Shown one piece after another: positions 33,291 to 45,806 of a stretch of DNA of 64,000 bases. The DNA is from Beta vulgaris subsp. vulgaris (lineage: Eukaryota > Streptophyta > Magnoliopsida > Caryophyllales > Amaranthaceae). Below the pieces are notes generated by a model. The model saw only the letters and a list, made by a program, of their open reading frames with translations, was not told where the DNA came from and ran no database searches. The stretch's first letter is position 1. Every line of letters begins with the position of its first letter. The position numbers and the translations under genes are program-made. The stretch spans positions 34,099,508-34,163,507 of the forward strand of contig NC_079202.1 of the NCBI RefSeq assembly GCF_026745355.1, read 5' to 3'.

Positions 33291-34255
33291 GAGAATATTG
33301 AATTTTCCAATTGTTTTTAGACAAACATACTTTCTAACTTAACATTTTTTATTGCGTAAAAGAATCCCCCAACAAATAAGACACTGCTTGGGAAGTACTC
33401 TTTGTCGAAAAAGAGACCTACCACGGCTGGTGATCAGCCCAAGGGCTTTGTGGCGAAGAAGAAGAGTGAAACCTATCCCACCTCCAATGGGTAATTATTT
33501 AAAGGTTGATGAGTTATCCACCGAAGTTCCTGCCCTAGGAAAAAAAGGGCTTATCTCCACCCTTCTCCCTACAGATTAGTTGGACGCGAATGATCAGGCC
33601 GAGGTCCAGCTGATTATGGCTATTGTAATGGTGGATCAGCCGGACACGGCTGCTAAAGATGGATCGACCTTCAATGGGGCGGTTGCTTACTTGGTGGCTC
33701 AAATGCCAGTATCTATTAGATCCGTGTCTTTATCCTCGGGTGAGTCGTACTACCCCGACATCGTTAGGACGCTGCGGGTATGTGGACGTTCAATGAGTCC
33801 GTCCGACAAACTTGCAGTATTCTTCTTCATTATGAGAAATGACTCCCGCCTTTTCAAAGAAGAACAAAGGATCTGCTTCAGCTTCGGCTCCTCTGTTAGT
33901 AGACTCAGACGATGAGTCTTCTACCGACTTTGTCGAAATGTCAAAGGCTGGACGTGAGAGGCTCAAGTAGGAGTTGTTTAAATGCTATCCCGAGTCCTAC
34001 ATAAAGGGCTTGAGGGGTGCATTGTCTGGATATGTGGGCTACATGTCTCAACTTGCTTCCAGTCAAGATACTCCTCCTACTAAATAGAGTGCCTAGATTT
34101 AGGCTCATTTTTCAATGTATCCTGACTGATGGCCATATTTGTAACTTGGTTCCGCATCCCCCTAGATTATTTTGTAACCTTTTTGGGACGAGTTTTAATT
34201 AACAACCTTTTGTTCATAATATTTGTCTTGGGTTTGATGGATTTATAAATTTTCC

Positions 34256-34735
34256 TTACAAATGGGATTCGTCTACATTTATGGGAGATCTTCGACCTTT
34301 TCTCAAATTAACATCAAGTTAAATGAGACTCCTCCTAAACTATGGATGATCTTTGAACTTTACCGAATTTAAGAAAGTACAAATAAGAATCCTCCTAGAC
34401 TATGAGTGATCTTCGTACTTATATTAAGCAAGTACGAATGAGACTCGTCCTAGACTGTTGACGATCTTCAAACTTTACTCAAATTAAGCAAAGTACAAAT
34501 GAGACTCGTCCTAGACTATGGACAATCTTTGAACATTGCTCAAATTAAGCAAAGTACGAATGAGACTCGTCCTAGACTATGGACGATCTTCAAACATTAC
34601 TCAAATAAAGCAAAGTATGAATGAGACTCGTCCTAGACTATGGACAATCTTCGTACGTTACGCAAATTAAGCAAAGTACGTATGAGACTCGTCCTAGACT
34701 GTGGACGATCTCCATTCTGGTCTATGGACTTTCGA
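34256..34735. repeat. 61-bp tandem repeats in the Tat 3' region, copy 2
   Basis: GAGAC of the same unit as 17786-18200 falls at 34325, 34440, 34501, 34562, 34623 and 34684, with a mutated unit at 34386. One more unit than copy 1. Confidence 0.9.
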
Positions 34736-35449
34736 ACTCGTACTGGATGAGTATCCTGGAAGTTATAGGGTTTAGTTACCCTCCTATTGGTCTTAGTTTT
34801 TCCAGGCCTTCCGGACGAGCTTTGTACCAAGAAGGAGAGCGAGCATCCTAGGCCGAGCCAACATAAAATTATCATTTAGGACAAACTTGTTATCCTTGTA
34901 TTTTGCAGTTGATGAGCTTACTAAGGCCTTTACTACTAAGCTGGCCGTGCATTTGAAAGTAAGATGCCTTTACTAAGGCTTGCTTATTTCTGGTCGGTTT
35001 CCTTTTAGGAGACCATGATGTTTCTGGTCGGCTTGCTTATCACTATTTACCTAAGCCATATATGTAGTCTTTTTTAGATTTTGGCCGGTCTCCTTGAGGC
35101 ATCAATGTGCGTCAGAAGAATGTTTATCCCTTGTTGAGTTGATTCATTTTTTTGTTTGTTCTTGGCCGTTCGATGTTTCTTTTTCTATTTTATCTAAGTT
35201 AACGTCACTTTCACGCCACTAGGCTAGCTAGTGGTAAATCGCCCCAAAGTGAATCTTTAGTAAAAATAAAGAAAGAATACGGATATCGGGAGAAAGTAGA
35301 AATTGTATTATATGAATTTTACTTGGCTAAGTACCAAGGTACATGTATACATTTCTAGTTATCTTTTTTGTGCAGTGGAAGTTGTTGGGATTACAAACTA
35401 CTTAGTATTGTTGTTTATTATCCAGATCAGACATGGTACTTCTTCAGTG
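34736..35449. other. Tat 3' non-coding region, copy 2
   Basis: Matches 18201-18959 with indels. No gene. Confidence 0.55.
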
Positions 35450-36590
35450 TGTCTGATTTCCAAGTGCGTTATATTGGACGTCCATCCATATCTTAGAGAC
35501 AAAAAGCTCTGCTTCGTAATTATTAGACTATCAGATATGGCCCTTCCCAATTTGGGGTCAGCTTTCCCAATTCTTTAGCTCGTCCAACAACTTAAATCTT
35601 CCTCAAAACTAAGTCCACTACTTGAAGTGGTTGTCTAACGAATCTCTTGTTAAAGTCCTGAGTCATTCGCAACTTGTACAATTGCTTTCTCAAAAGTGCA
35701 TTTCCCCTGACCTCTGGTACTTCGTTCAAGGCAGTGCGCAAGGCGGTCAAATTGGCTTCTTTTGTGTACAACATGACTCTCAAGGTGGGTTCTTCAATCT
35801 CAATGGGCAAGATGGCTTCAGTTCCATAGATCAACGTGAAAGGTTTTCTCCAGTAGAGTTTTGCGTCGTAGTTTTGATGGAACATAACACCAGTTGAAGT
35901 TCTTCAACCCATAATCCCTCGGCATTGTCCAGCTTCCTTTTTATGCCATTTGAGAGGATCTTATTGAAGAATTCTACTTGTCCATTGGCTTGTGGGTGGG
36001 TGATTGCAGCAAAGTGGGCTTTGTTCTCTCTTTCTTCCAACCAATCTTTAAGCTTTGACGTTTCAAATTGTGCAGCATTGCCAAACATGATGAACTGTGG
36101 CATGCAGAAACGGGTTATGAGGTTCTTCCGAATTAATCCTTTGACTTCATTCGTCGTTAGGCCCCATACCGCCTCAACTTCTACCCACTTAGTGAAGTGA
36201 TCCACTGCTAACCTTACAAATATTCTGCCCACCGGCCACATGAAAAGGTCTAAGAATGTCCATGCCCCATTTTGCAAATGGAAGAAGGAACAAGATGGGT
36301 GTTAGGTAGTTGGACCACTTTTAATGAAAGTTCCCATGTTTCTGGCAGCTATAAAACTTCTTTGCATACACTAGAGCATATTCATTATATGTAGGCCAAT
36401 AATACCCCGTCCTTAAGGCTTTTTCTCCCAATGCTCTTCCCCCAATGTGAGATGCACAAGCTCTTTCATAAAGTTCCTTCAGCACTTCCAATCCATCTTC
36501 CCTAGTGATACATTTCATAAGAGGCCGATTTAATGATTTCTTGTACAAGGTTTCATCCCACAGCTCAATAGCATTTGTCTCTTGCATTTA
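35450..36590 (-). pseudogene. Tat integrase, copy 2
   Basis: The finger at 36587-36321 keeps both His (CASHIGGRALGEKA) and the last Cys (SCQKHG), but the first Cys of the CXXC pair is replaced. In the core (36277-35831) the first catalytic Asp is in LAVDHFTKWVEVE. The second site reads FGNAAQF, with Gly for Asp. The Glu is in ANGQVEFFNKI. The C-terminal segment (35885-35592, LVLRKI, then TPNWEGPYLIV after a shift) is readable. Not functional. Confidence 0.85.
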
Positions 36591-37026
36591 CATACTTAGC
36601 CTCTACAGGGTCAGAAGGCAGTCGGCCTATCTTCTTGAATTCTATAATGGCTCCATCGAAATTGCCCCTCGGCTAAGAAACATGACATGTTCTTCATCAA
36701 AACTCTTTTTCGTCTCAATCTCCAAAAATACAATCAACCGAGTTGACCAATTTTGAGAGAGTATCAACTTGATGATCTATTGACCTTGGTACTTGGTCGA
36801 GAACAAATCACTTTAAGGGGTCAACCTCATCCTTGATCAGACGCATGTATTTGGTCATTGATGCTTCTTTGCATTCATAATCTCTGTTGATTTGACTGAC
36901 GACCAAGAGAGGGCGTGATTTGGCCTCAATCTCCAAAGCCTTGGCCGCCTTACACATCTTGATTCTAGCCAAAAGAGCCTCATACTCAGCTTCACTGTTG
37001 GTTGTCTGGTATTGGAACCTTAGTGC
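36591..37026 (-). pseudogene. Tat second RNase H (C-terminal half) and linker, copy 2
   Basis: FQYQTTNSEAEYEALLARIK is readable at about 37020-36950, then a linker with KYMRLIKDEVDPL. The hAT insertion separates it from the N-terminal half. CTTAGTGC at 37019-37026 is the left TSD of the hAT. Confidence 0.75.
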
Positions 37027-37900
37027 TAGACGTGTGCATATTCGGATATCGAAACTGATCGTATCCGAAATTTCGAATATCCGAATTTTCAGATCACCAA
37101 AAATGGGATCCGAAAATTTCGGATATCCGGACATTTCAGATCGGATCAAATCCGATATCCTAACCGTGTATCCGAAACTTCAATCCGACTTTCATTCACA
37201 TATGGTGGGCCGTTGCATTGCAAGTTGCCAAGTCCTTTAAATTTGCTTTGTTTTTTTCCTCATGTGCCTTGGCATACTGGGCCACTAAGAGCCCATAAAG
37301 CATAAACATCAAAACTAGCTACCACCACTAAATGCCTAAATGGCAGTTTGTCACTAAACCACCAGTAATAACAAAAGACTCCAAAGCCTTCAACATAGCC
37401 GATAATAACAGAGAAATAAACATAATTCCTAACATTTAAAGTGAAATCTAAGTTTCATATGTTTCAAAATTGAAGAATTTCTCAAGCCTAAGTCGAAGAA
37501 AAAAATGAAAGGGGAGAAATAAAAGCGTGAAGTCGTGAATTGTGAGAGGAGTGAGACTGAGAGTCAAGACTTCGAGAGCAATGACTGCAGTAGCTAGTAG
37601 GCACTGTGAATTCATTTTTGAAATTTGTGCACTAGGCACTTAGGGCTTAGGTAGTAGCAGCGTGCAAGGCTGCAAGCCCATTAAACATTTGGCTTTTGCA
37701 TATTTTGTTTTGGAAAAAAATTTAAATCGGGTTTTTGGATATCCGAAATGCAAAAAAGTCCGATCCATATCCTATCCGAAAACCCGATATTTTTTCCGGA
37801 TATCAGATCCGAATATTCGAAAACTAAAAACTGGATCAAATATCCGAAATTTTGGGTCGGAGCAACGGATAATCGGGTCGGATCTTTTTGCACACCTCTA
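37027..37900. mobile_element. hAT element, non-autonomous, in Tat copy 2
   Basis: Ends TAGACGTGTGCA and (reverse complement) TAGAGGTGTGCA, 1 mismatch in 12, with a perfect 8-bp TSD CTTAGTGC (37019-37026 and 37901-37908). Subterminal CGGATATCCGAAA-type palindromes are clustered at both ends. 874 bp, no transposase. Orthologous to 21718-22625 in copy 1. Confidence 0.95.
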
Positions 37901-38007
37901 CTTAGTGCATATTCAAATTTATCTCCCTCTAGAGATTGAGAAATCATTCACTCCCCATATCCATTGACAGTGGACGATCCATCTACCATGAGTGTCCAGT
38001 GCTTCCT
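37901..38007 (-). pseudogene. Tat second RNase H, N-terminal piece, copy 2
   Basis: A short segment of the domain between the hAT element and the solo LTR, continuing at 40141. TTCCT at 38003-38007 is the left TSD of the LTR. Confidence 0.6.
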
Positions 38008-40140
38008 TGTAACACCCCAAAACTTTGGTTTCAAAACTTTATAAAACATTCACTTCTCATTAAAATATCTGATCAGACCTTTAGCGTGTTACCGCCGCAT
38101 GTATTGTTAAAAATAAATACAAGGCTAATTATTAAGAACAAAAATTTAACTTACAAACCAAAGTATCAAATAAACCAAACTAAGTTGTCATAATTTAAAC
38201 CAAACCAAACTAAACAATCCCAAAGAACAAAACTATAATATTTATTGAACTAGGTGAATTTAAAACTATAGATTTACTCATTCCTGCAACGTAGTCACTT
38301 TCACCAACCTGCACAATATAAATAGGAAAGAACAACGAAAAAACAAAAACACAAAAATTAGCGAAAGCTAAGTAATTACAACTCCATCCCCTAAAATAAT
38401 GATAGTTATATTTTGAAAATAATTTTTATGGCATAATACAGACAAGTATAACGTAGTACAGACAGTATAACATAATACAGACAATGATGTAATATACTTA
38501 ACCATTTCAATTATTTCAAGTTTATATGAGTTATAAAACAACGAATTTAACTATTAGAGGGGAATTGAACGTCAATAGGCCGAGACTAATCCCAGTAACC
38601 ACCTACTTCAATATGGGTCGTCACCCAAATATATTAAGATTAATGGACAATATTTTTTTTTGCAGAACATCCTGGTGTGCACACCTCTTACTGATCTAAT
38701 GGGTATCCGCAACGCGCACCAATAGTATTAGGAGGAAGATAATAAAGAGTTGTAACAGAATAAAATCAAGTACCGTTCATCGCCTATGGAGGATCCAACT
38801 CCACAAAATAATTTCCTCAATAATGTTTCCACTTTACGTGCTTAGTAGATTTTAAAAGTTATGACACATCAAACATCACATTAACATTAACAGGAACATC
38901 TTCAATTAAATAAACATTTTTCACAACGTCATCACTTTATAAAACTATAATAATCAACGTCCATAATTTATAGTAACCAATACGTCCATCATACGAACCT
39001 CATAGAGTCACAATACCAACTTACAATATCGTTCGTAACATCATTAACTCACTAGTTTTACCCATTAACTTACATTATCACCATTAGTATAATTTTTAGC
39101 ATGATGGTTACATATGTATGTACATTATAAATCCAAAGATAATAATAAAAATACTAGTAGATACATATGTATTATATGTAGGGATAGTATGTACTATAAT
39201 AATAATAATAATAATTTTAGACATAACAAGTACTAATATTATTCATGTCACATAATATACATCTAACATAAACATAGAATCACATAACTATATGTATTAC
39301 ACATAGCACATAAAATATCCAACGGGATTCTAATTATAGATGGACATTGTGTATTACCTCGAACGCATCCCAAGTATAGCAATATCAACTAAAAGTCACC
39401 TTCTACGAAGTTTTCGTCTACAATAAATGATATTACCTCAAGTTAGTCACTTGATATAATATCTCGAAAGAATAATTAACCAAAGTTACAAAATTAATAA
39501 TAAGAAAGTTGAATAACGAAAGTAGGAAAACAAAAGAAAAAGAATTTTTTTTTTTCTACTTAAACAAAACGTGACACTGTCACTCTTGGAAAGAAAAACA
39601 ATTTGTAGAAAGTTTTGATGTGTGACAGCAAAGTTACAATTTCTCAGTGACTTTTGATGCACACACCATTTTCTCTTTTTTTGTTGTTTTTTAAAAAATC
39701 AAATCTTAGAGCATTAGTGCATCACACAGCACGCGAACCAGAAAGAAGAAAAAGGAAAGAAGAAAGAGAAGAAAGAGAAGAAGAAGACCAGCGCCGTACT
39801 CCGGTCAAGTCGCCAAAGTTACGGTGTCGGATTTTAAAAATTTATTATTTCATATTAGTTTTCTATTTGAAACCTTTGAAAAGTAACAATGATGTTTGTA
39901 GATCTGAAATTAAGAACTTACAAAAGAGATGAAGAAAGTGAATTACGTGAGAATTTTTGGGTGTTTCGGGTATATATATGTATGTAAATCTAGGGTTTTC
40001 ACTAGAAGATAAGTATTTTAAAAAAAATTAATCCTTTCCCAAAACCAACTCAAGTTATAATTTCAAAATTATATATTTATAAAATCTTATTATAACAAAA
40101 TAAATTTCACGAGATAGTTATAAAAATTTAGGATATTACA
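38008..40140 (+). mobile_element. Solo LTR, 2133 bp
   Basis: Begins TGTAACACCCC and ends TTTAGGATATTACA, flanked by a perfect TTCCT duplication (38003-38007 and 40141-40145). Copy 1 of the host Tat has no insertion here (near 22730), which gives an empty site. A TATA-like TATATATATG lies near 39971. There is no internal coding region, so this is a solo LTR, probably of a Ty3/gypsy family by its TGTAACACCCC start. Confidence 0.88.
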
Positions 40141-40700
40141 TTCCTTCCTTCGGCCGGATCAGTTATTGGCTCTGCTGTTGGCCGAGTAAGCTCAACTATA
40201 AAATATGCCAAAGCTTACCCCTTGATAGCTTTCCTTGGCTTAAAATTATGTCGAACATGTTCCATTCAACAGGCCACTCCAGCATTCGTCCTGCAACTTT
40301 CATCTTTTTTAATACTTGATTAAGAGGCTTGTCTGTATAAACTAGTATGCTGTGAGCCAAGAAATAAGGTCTCAATTTCCTGCTGGCCGTGACCAGTGCC
40401 AACCCAAACTTCTCGACCGGTGCGTATCTTCATTCTGTGTACTTGAGCATATGACTTACAAAGTATATTGATATTTGCACTGACTCCCTTTTGGCCAGTA
40501 GAAGAGCACTCATGACCTAAGGAGACAAAACTATGTATACAAATAATCCCCACCCCCCGGCTGGAGTGACCAACCTAGGCAACTGAGGAAGATCATCCTG
40601 GACTTACGGAAGTGCTTGCTCAGCTTCTCTGTCCGTTCAAGAACTTGGATACAAATAATTTTTCATAATGGTGGCGAAAAAATGATGGAACTTGTCTCCT
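40141..40700 (-). pseudogene. Tat RNase H, copy 2
   Basis: SRKLRPYFLAHSILVYTDKP and AGRMLEWPVEWNMFDI at 40402-40210 are the end of RNase H and the tether. Upstream frames are broken. Confidence 0.75.
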
Positions 40701-41640
40701 GTCAAAGACAGGAATCATTCAAGATCTCCTAGGCAACCTGTCAGATGCTACACTTATTTTATCGTGGATAGAGACTTCATGTCTAGGATAACTTGGATCT
40801 TTTCAGGATTTGCTTATATCCCCCTATGATCCATTAGGAAACCAAAGAACTTCCCAGCCAAGACATCAAAAACACTTTTTTTAGGGTTCAATTTCAGCTC
40901 GTACTTTCTAAGAGTTCCAAAATTTTCTCTAAAATCACAAACATGGTCTCCTTCTTACTGACTCTTTACTATCATATTATCTATGTATGTTTCCATATTC
41001 CTTCCCAATTGTGGCTACAAGACCGTGTTGATCAATCTTTGGAAGGTGACCGGCGCATTCTTTAGGCCATACAACCCTTTTTCTGTGATGAAGTACGTAT
41101 CGTCCTGATTATCTGACCACTTGGGCATTTGATGAAATCCTAAATAGGCGTCCATGAATCTCAACAAGGCATGCCCGATCATGGAGTCCACCAGTCGGTC
41201 CAACTTAGGCACATTTCTTTGTGGAGATCGGTATAGGACATGCCTTGTGGAGATCGGTATAGTCTACACATATTCTCCAGGTACAATTGGGTTTTGATAC
41301 CATGTCAACATTGGCTATCCAGTCTGGATAATAAGTTTCTCTTATGGATCGAGATTCCAACAACTTCTTAACTTCTTGGTCGATCGCTTTATTTTCGTCC
41401 AGCCCCAAACGTCTCTTCTTCTGACGAACTAGTTTTAAACTTGGATCAACATTCAGCCGATGGACAGCCATATCTATATCTATCCCAAGCATCTCTTCAA
41501 CACTATAGGCAAACACATCTTGAAACTCCTTGAGCAAATTTATCAAAATGCCCCTCAAATCGGGGCTAAGAGAAGATCCAATCTTCAAAGTTCTTTCTGG
41601 ACAAGCCTCATCAAACCAAATGTGTTCTAGAACCTTCACA
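40701..41640 (-). pseudogene. Tat reverse transcriptase, copy 2
   Basis: 41639-41205 is open for 144 codons (LRGILINLLKEFQDVFAYSV, DMAVHRLNVDPSLKLVRQKK, WRICVDYTDLHKACP). 41212-41015 continues with RFMDAYLGFHQM and YGLKNAPVTFQR. A short duplication or shift near 41205-41250 separates them (the 22 bases after CTTTGTGGAGATCGGTATAG repeat). The catalytic box is YIDN, with Asn at 40976-40978, as in copy 1. Confidence 0.85.
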
Positions 41641-42247
41641 TGCTCTGGACGTCAAGTGCTGCACCCATAATAGCCATCACTTCTACGGATAAAGATGGCT
41701 CTTTTTTGATAGGCACATACTTTCTTTTCTTGCTGGGAAGGTTTTCGGACGCTTTCCTTGAGGGAGCAACATGCGTCTGAGGACTTTCAATTGTCATTTC
41801 AGGGAGGCCACTTGGTCCTTTACGATCTCGACCGCTTCCCTTCGCCAGCGACCTTCGTTTGATCATGCTTCTCTACTTTCCAAGATTATGGTTTCAAAGT
41901 GGTTAAATAACATTCCATGGCCCGCTTGATAGTCACCATATAAGGTACCAATTTGACCACCATCACATTCAAACTTTATGAGCATAAAGCTGAGTTACTA
42001 TCACGACTTTGACTTGATTCAGGGTTGGCCATCCGAGAATGATATTGTAGGTTGTCAAGTCTCAAATGACCACGAACTTGATGAACATGGTCGGAAACGT
42101 ATCCTTCTCTCCTACTCGGATGGGAAAAGTAACTGTCCTCATAGGGTAAACTACTCCTCCCCCAAACTCAATGATTGGATGGTGGATAAGGACCAAGTTT
42201 TTTTCATCAAATATCAATCTAGACAAATAATCTGCACTAATGATGTA
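41641..42247 (-). pseudogene. Tat protease and linker, copy 2, cut by copia
   Basis: YIISADYLSRLIFDEKNL, then IHHPIIEFGGG is readable at about 42240-42140. The linker ends with EMTIESPQTHVAPSRKA at about 41800. The sequence stops at 42247 where a copia LTR begins; copy 1 continues through the matching point near 24823. Confidence 0.7.
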
Positions 42248-42338
42248 TGTTGAGTCATGTAGTATTTTGATGATTGTAAACAAATGATGATTATCTAACT
42301 AACATGTGTGTTTGAGATGTTCATATTACATTAACATG
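42248..42338 (+). repeat. Truncated first LTR of the copia array
   Basis: The first 91 bp of the LTR, ending ATTAACATG. It then jumps through about 25 bp of junction sequence into the 3' part of an internal region (from CCACATTTCTTCAAATACCC). About 8 kb is therefore deleted relative to a full unit. Confidence 0.85.
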
Positions 42339-43737
42339 TCAAACATCCTAATACCCATGATATACCACATTTCTTCAAATACCCTTTGATTAATTAATTT
42401 ATCATCCCATTCATATCCTGTCACTTCAAATATCCTAATTCCCATGTGCTCTAAATTAAAATTCATGACTTTTTATGGTTTCATAATACATAAAGAGTGA
42501 TAAATGGTAAATTCATTTTGAGGGGGAAGTTAAGGAAGAAGTGAGAAGCAAGTATTTTATGTTTTATCAATTAATGCTCAGAAAGATATGTCATTCGAGG
42601 GAACTACTCATATAAGTTCCTAATGATGAAGGAATGGTAAGGAACTCAGGGGGAATAAGGAAGGAATTGATATATATGTTTTCATTCTTGGTGGTGGATT
42701 TCAAGTATGTGTGAGTAAGCAATTACTTCTTTATGGTTGGTAAATGTGACATTCTAGGAAAAGTACAACAGCTTGTAATGACACCTTTGTTAAAAATAAA
42801 AATAAAAAAAAGAAAAAAAAAGAAAAAAAAAAAGAAAAAAAGGGTAAACAAGGGTGATCCAATTTTTATTATTTCCTAGAAGTCAATATGTCATATATAT
42901 GGTGGTGAAGGTGCTTACTCATGAATTTGATGAGAAGAGGAACATGAGCAGAAAAATGAAAGAACTTGATTATAAAGATGAATTCGTTCAAGTTTCTTCA
43001 CTCAATGCGTTCCTCATGGTTAATTAGTTGAGTAAAGTGAACTTGATAGATATATATCAAGCTGAATGTGTGTGGGGTTTGACAGAGATTTAAAAAGTGT
43101 GAGGTGAAGTGATTAACTCTAATGATTGTTGAGAATCTCTTATTATAAGTCTAAACCATAGAGCACACAATATATCTCAAGTTCCCTCAACTCAAAAAAT
43201 TTCCAGAAACTTCTTTCATATTTCTTTGAGCCGGATATTACAATTTCCTATCTCTTATCCATTCTTGACTTTCAAAATTGATTTTTGCTTGACTTTTATT
43301 TTCTTACTTGTCAAGTTCCTTCGATGGTTTTTTAAGTTGGGTCATTGGATTGTGAGTTGGAAATTTGTGTAGCACATGCATCCTAAGTTTGAAAACTGAG
43401 ATTCTTGAGGCTTTTGGGACTAACAAGTGTTTAACCATGATGGTGGTAAGTGTAGCATATAAAATAATGTGTATATGATTAACCTAAAATAAATGTGTGT
43501 AAGATAATCCTTCTCGTTAATGACAAAAGGGGGAAGAATATGTATGATGCTTATGGTCAAATATAGCTAAGTCTATATCTTTATATGATGAATGTTCTTT
43601 GTATGATGTATTTATTTATGTTAATATTTCCTTCATATACATGCATGACTTGTTTATTGTGGGGAATTAAAGTACATCGTTTATTGCTTAATTTTTGATA
43701 AGCATCATTTGTTTGTCATCATCAAAAAGGGGGAAAT
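42339..43737 (+). other. 3' end of a copia internal region, head unit
   Basis: Non-coding, matching 52168-53520 and 61918-63279. Contains an A/G-rich tract (42794-42842) and ends in the purine tract AAAAAGGGGGAAA directly before the LTR. Confidence 0.8.
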
Positions 43738-44507
43738 TGTTGAGTCATGTAGTATTTTGATGATTGTAAACAAATGATGATTATCTAACTAACATATGTG
43801 TTTGAGATGTTCATATTACATTAACATGAAACAAGTCATCAAAGGTTGAATATATCACATCATGAAGGTCTTCCCACAAGTGAAGTTCCTAAAAGAGTTC
43901 CTATAAGGAACACAAATAGAGCGGTTCCTAGGTACATCCTATGAGGAACATTGAATATGAAGTTTTGGAGCAGTTCCTGAGTGGGAGCAGCAATATAACG
44001 TTTCAGAGTTGAAACAAGAAGTTCCTGACCAGGAACTATGAGTGCGAAGTTTCTTAAAGGAACTAGCACACTGAAGTTCCAAAGGTGGAGCTATCAACAT
44101 GCGGTTCTTGAGTTGGAGCAGCATGGAGCATGAAGGCAGAAAATATCAGTTTATTTTCTAGGATTCATGTAAGTATATGGAAACATGAAAGGTAATGGAA
44201 CAAGGTCTAAAGGAACTCGTAAGGTCAAAGGAACTCGTGGAACTTAGAGTCAAAAGTATTTAAGAGTCAATAAATCTGATGCATATTATTATCTTAATTT
44301 ATAAGAATTTATTAAGAGTTTATTTCTTAATAAATCTCTACGTGGTTAAATATTTATAAATAATATGTGTTAGTTGTTTTAGGATAAGTTTTAGTTTTAA
44401 ATAAAAGATAAGTTTTAGTTTTAAAATAAAATATAGTTTTTAATAAAATCGGTTTCTTTAGGAATCTGATTTTAATTAATTTAATTTTATCTCTTTAGTT
44501 TTTGGAA

Positions 44508-44516
44508 TATAAAAAG
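44508..44516 (+). promoter_or_regulatory. Candidate TATA box in copia LTR 1
   Basis: TATAAAAAG. A second candidate, TATAAATATA, lies at 45073-45082 followed by AATAAA at 45091, which fits an R-region start. Which one is used cannot be decided from sequence. Confidence 0.35.
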
Positions 44517-45806
44517 GCTAGATTTATAATACGTATAATGAGTATTGTTAAAGAAATTGTCTGTATGTTCCTCTCTAAAGGAACAGACGTTGTAGTCTAT
44601 TAATCTAAGTTAAAGGAACTAACTATTAAAAGGAACTAGACTTAGGATGGAGCATTACAACGGTACAGTTATGTCAGTTGAGTAAAATATGCCTAGATTA
44701 TAGTTAACCGTTTTATTTAAGGAAAAATCTGATTTTATGGAAAATCTTTTTAAGGAAAAGATTTTATTTTTAAAAAGATAATAAAAATATTATTAGGTTT
44801 TTATGGAAGAAATTTAAAGATATTTTTATTAAAATAATTTAATTTCATATTTAATAATTAATATGTTTTTAATTAAATCAGATTTTCAAATTAATGCTCA
44901 AAGTGGTTGCTAAAATTTAGGAAGCAGTAACTTAATTCTTTCCCACGTTTAACAGTGATCATGGAGATCATGGGATGTGTTAAGGAACGTGTTCCTTAAG
45001 GGAAGGAACATCATGGGATAATGGTTTAACCACTAACACATGATTCATCCCACGTTCATTCTAAAAGACTGCTATAAATATACAAGTTCAATAAAGTTTC
45101 AAATTGTCTGACTGGTGTCTTTCCATAGTGGTAGACTTATGTCATTCCATAAGTTTGGCTTAAGGAATAGCGTTACAAAAGAAATATATAATCTATTCCT
45201 TGTTTGAGTAAGTTCCTTTGAGTTTCAAGTTCCTACGAGTGCCATGTTCCTTTACAGTTATTCAGTTTCTATATATTAGAGTTAAACCAAATTATCAAGC
45301 GTTTGTATTTGAGTTTGGGGTTAAAGGGTTTGAGTGAACTCTTGTAATGGGAACTTGGTAAAGAGTTTGAGTGAATTCTTGTATTAAGTTCGAGTTAGGA
45401 ACTTGAGTAAGTTCGAGTTAGGAACTTGAGTAAGTTCTTGTTGTGTATGCGTAGACTTAGGGTGAAGTCTATTGAGGGGTGAAGGGTTTGAGTAAACCTT
45501 TTGTAAAGAGTTGTGGGAACTCTTGAAAAACTTAGAGTTAAGTCTAGAGTATAGAGTGGAGATTGTGAGAGAGTTGGAGTTTCGAGTGGCACTTGAGTAT
45601 GTAATAGGTTGAATCATAGGAGATTTCCTATTATAGTAAAGAGTTTAAATCCTTAGTAGGTCGTGGTTTTTCTTCTTGTATTGAGACAAGAAGTTTCCAC
45701 GTAAAAATCTCTCTTGCACTTTCAGTTCCTTATTGCTTATGTTTTAAATTCCGCATTATTTGGGCAATAAGTTCCAGACTACAATTCACCCCCCCTCTTG
45801 TAGTGT

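Noticed and set aside
39654..39932. A basic 92-codon frame in the solo LTR
   Set aside because: Its charge comes from a GAA-rich tract, and LTRs do not normally code.
43860..44124. Minus-strand frames recurring in each copia LTR (also near 53640-53907 and 63399-63663)
   Set aside because: They recur because the LTR recurs; the peptides reflect the GTTCC/GGAAC motif and show no domain.
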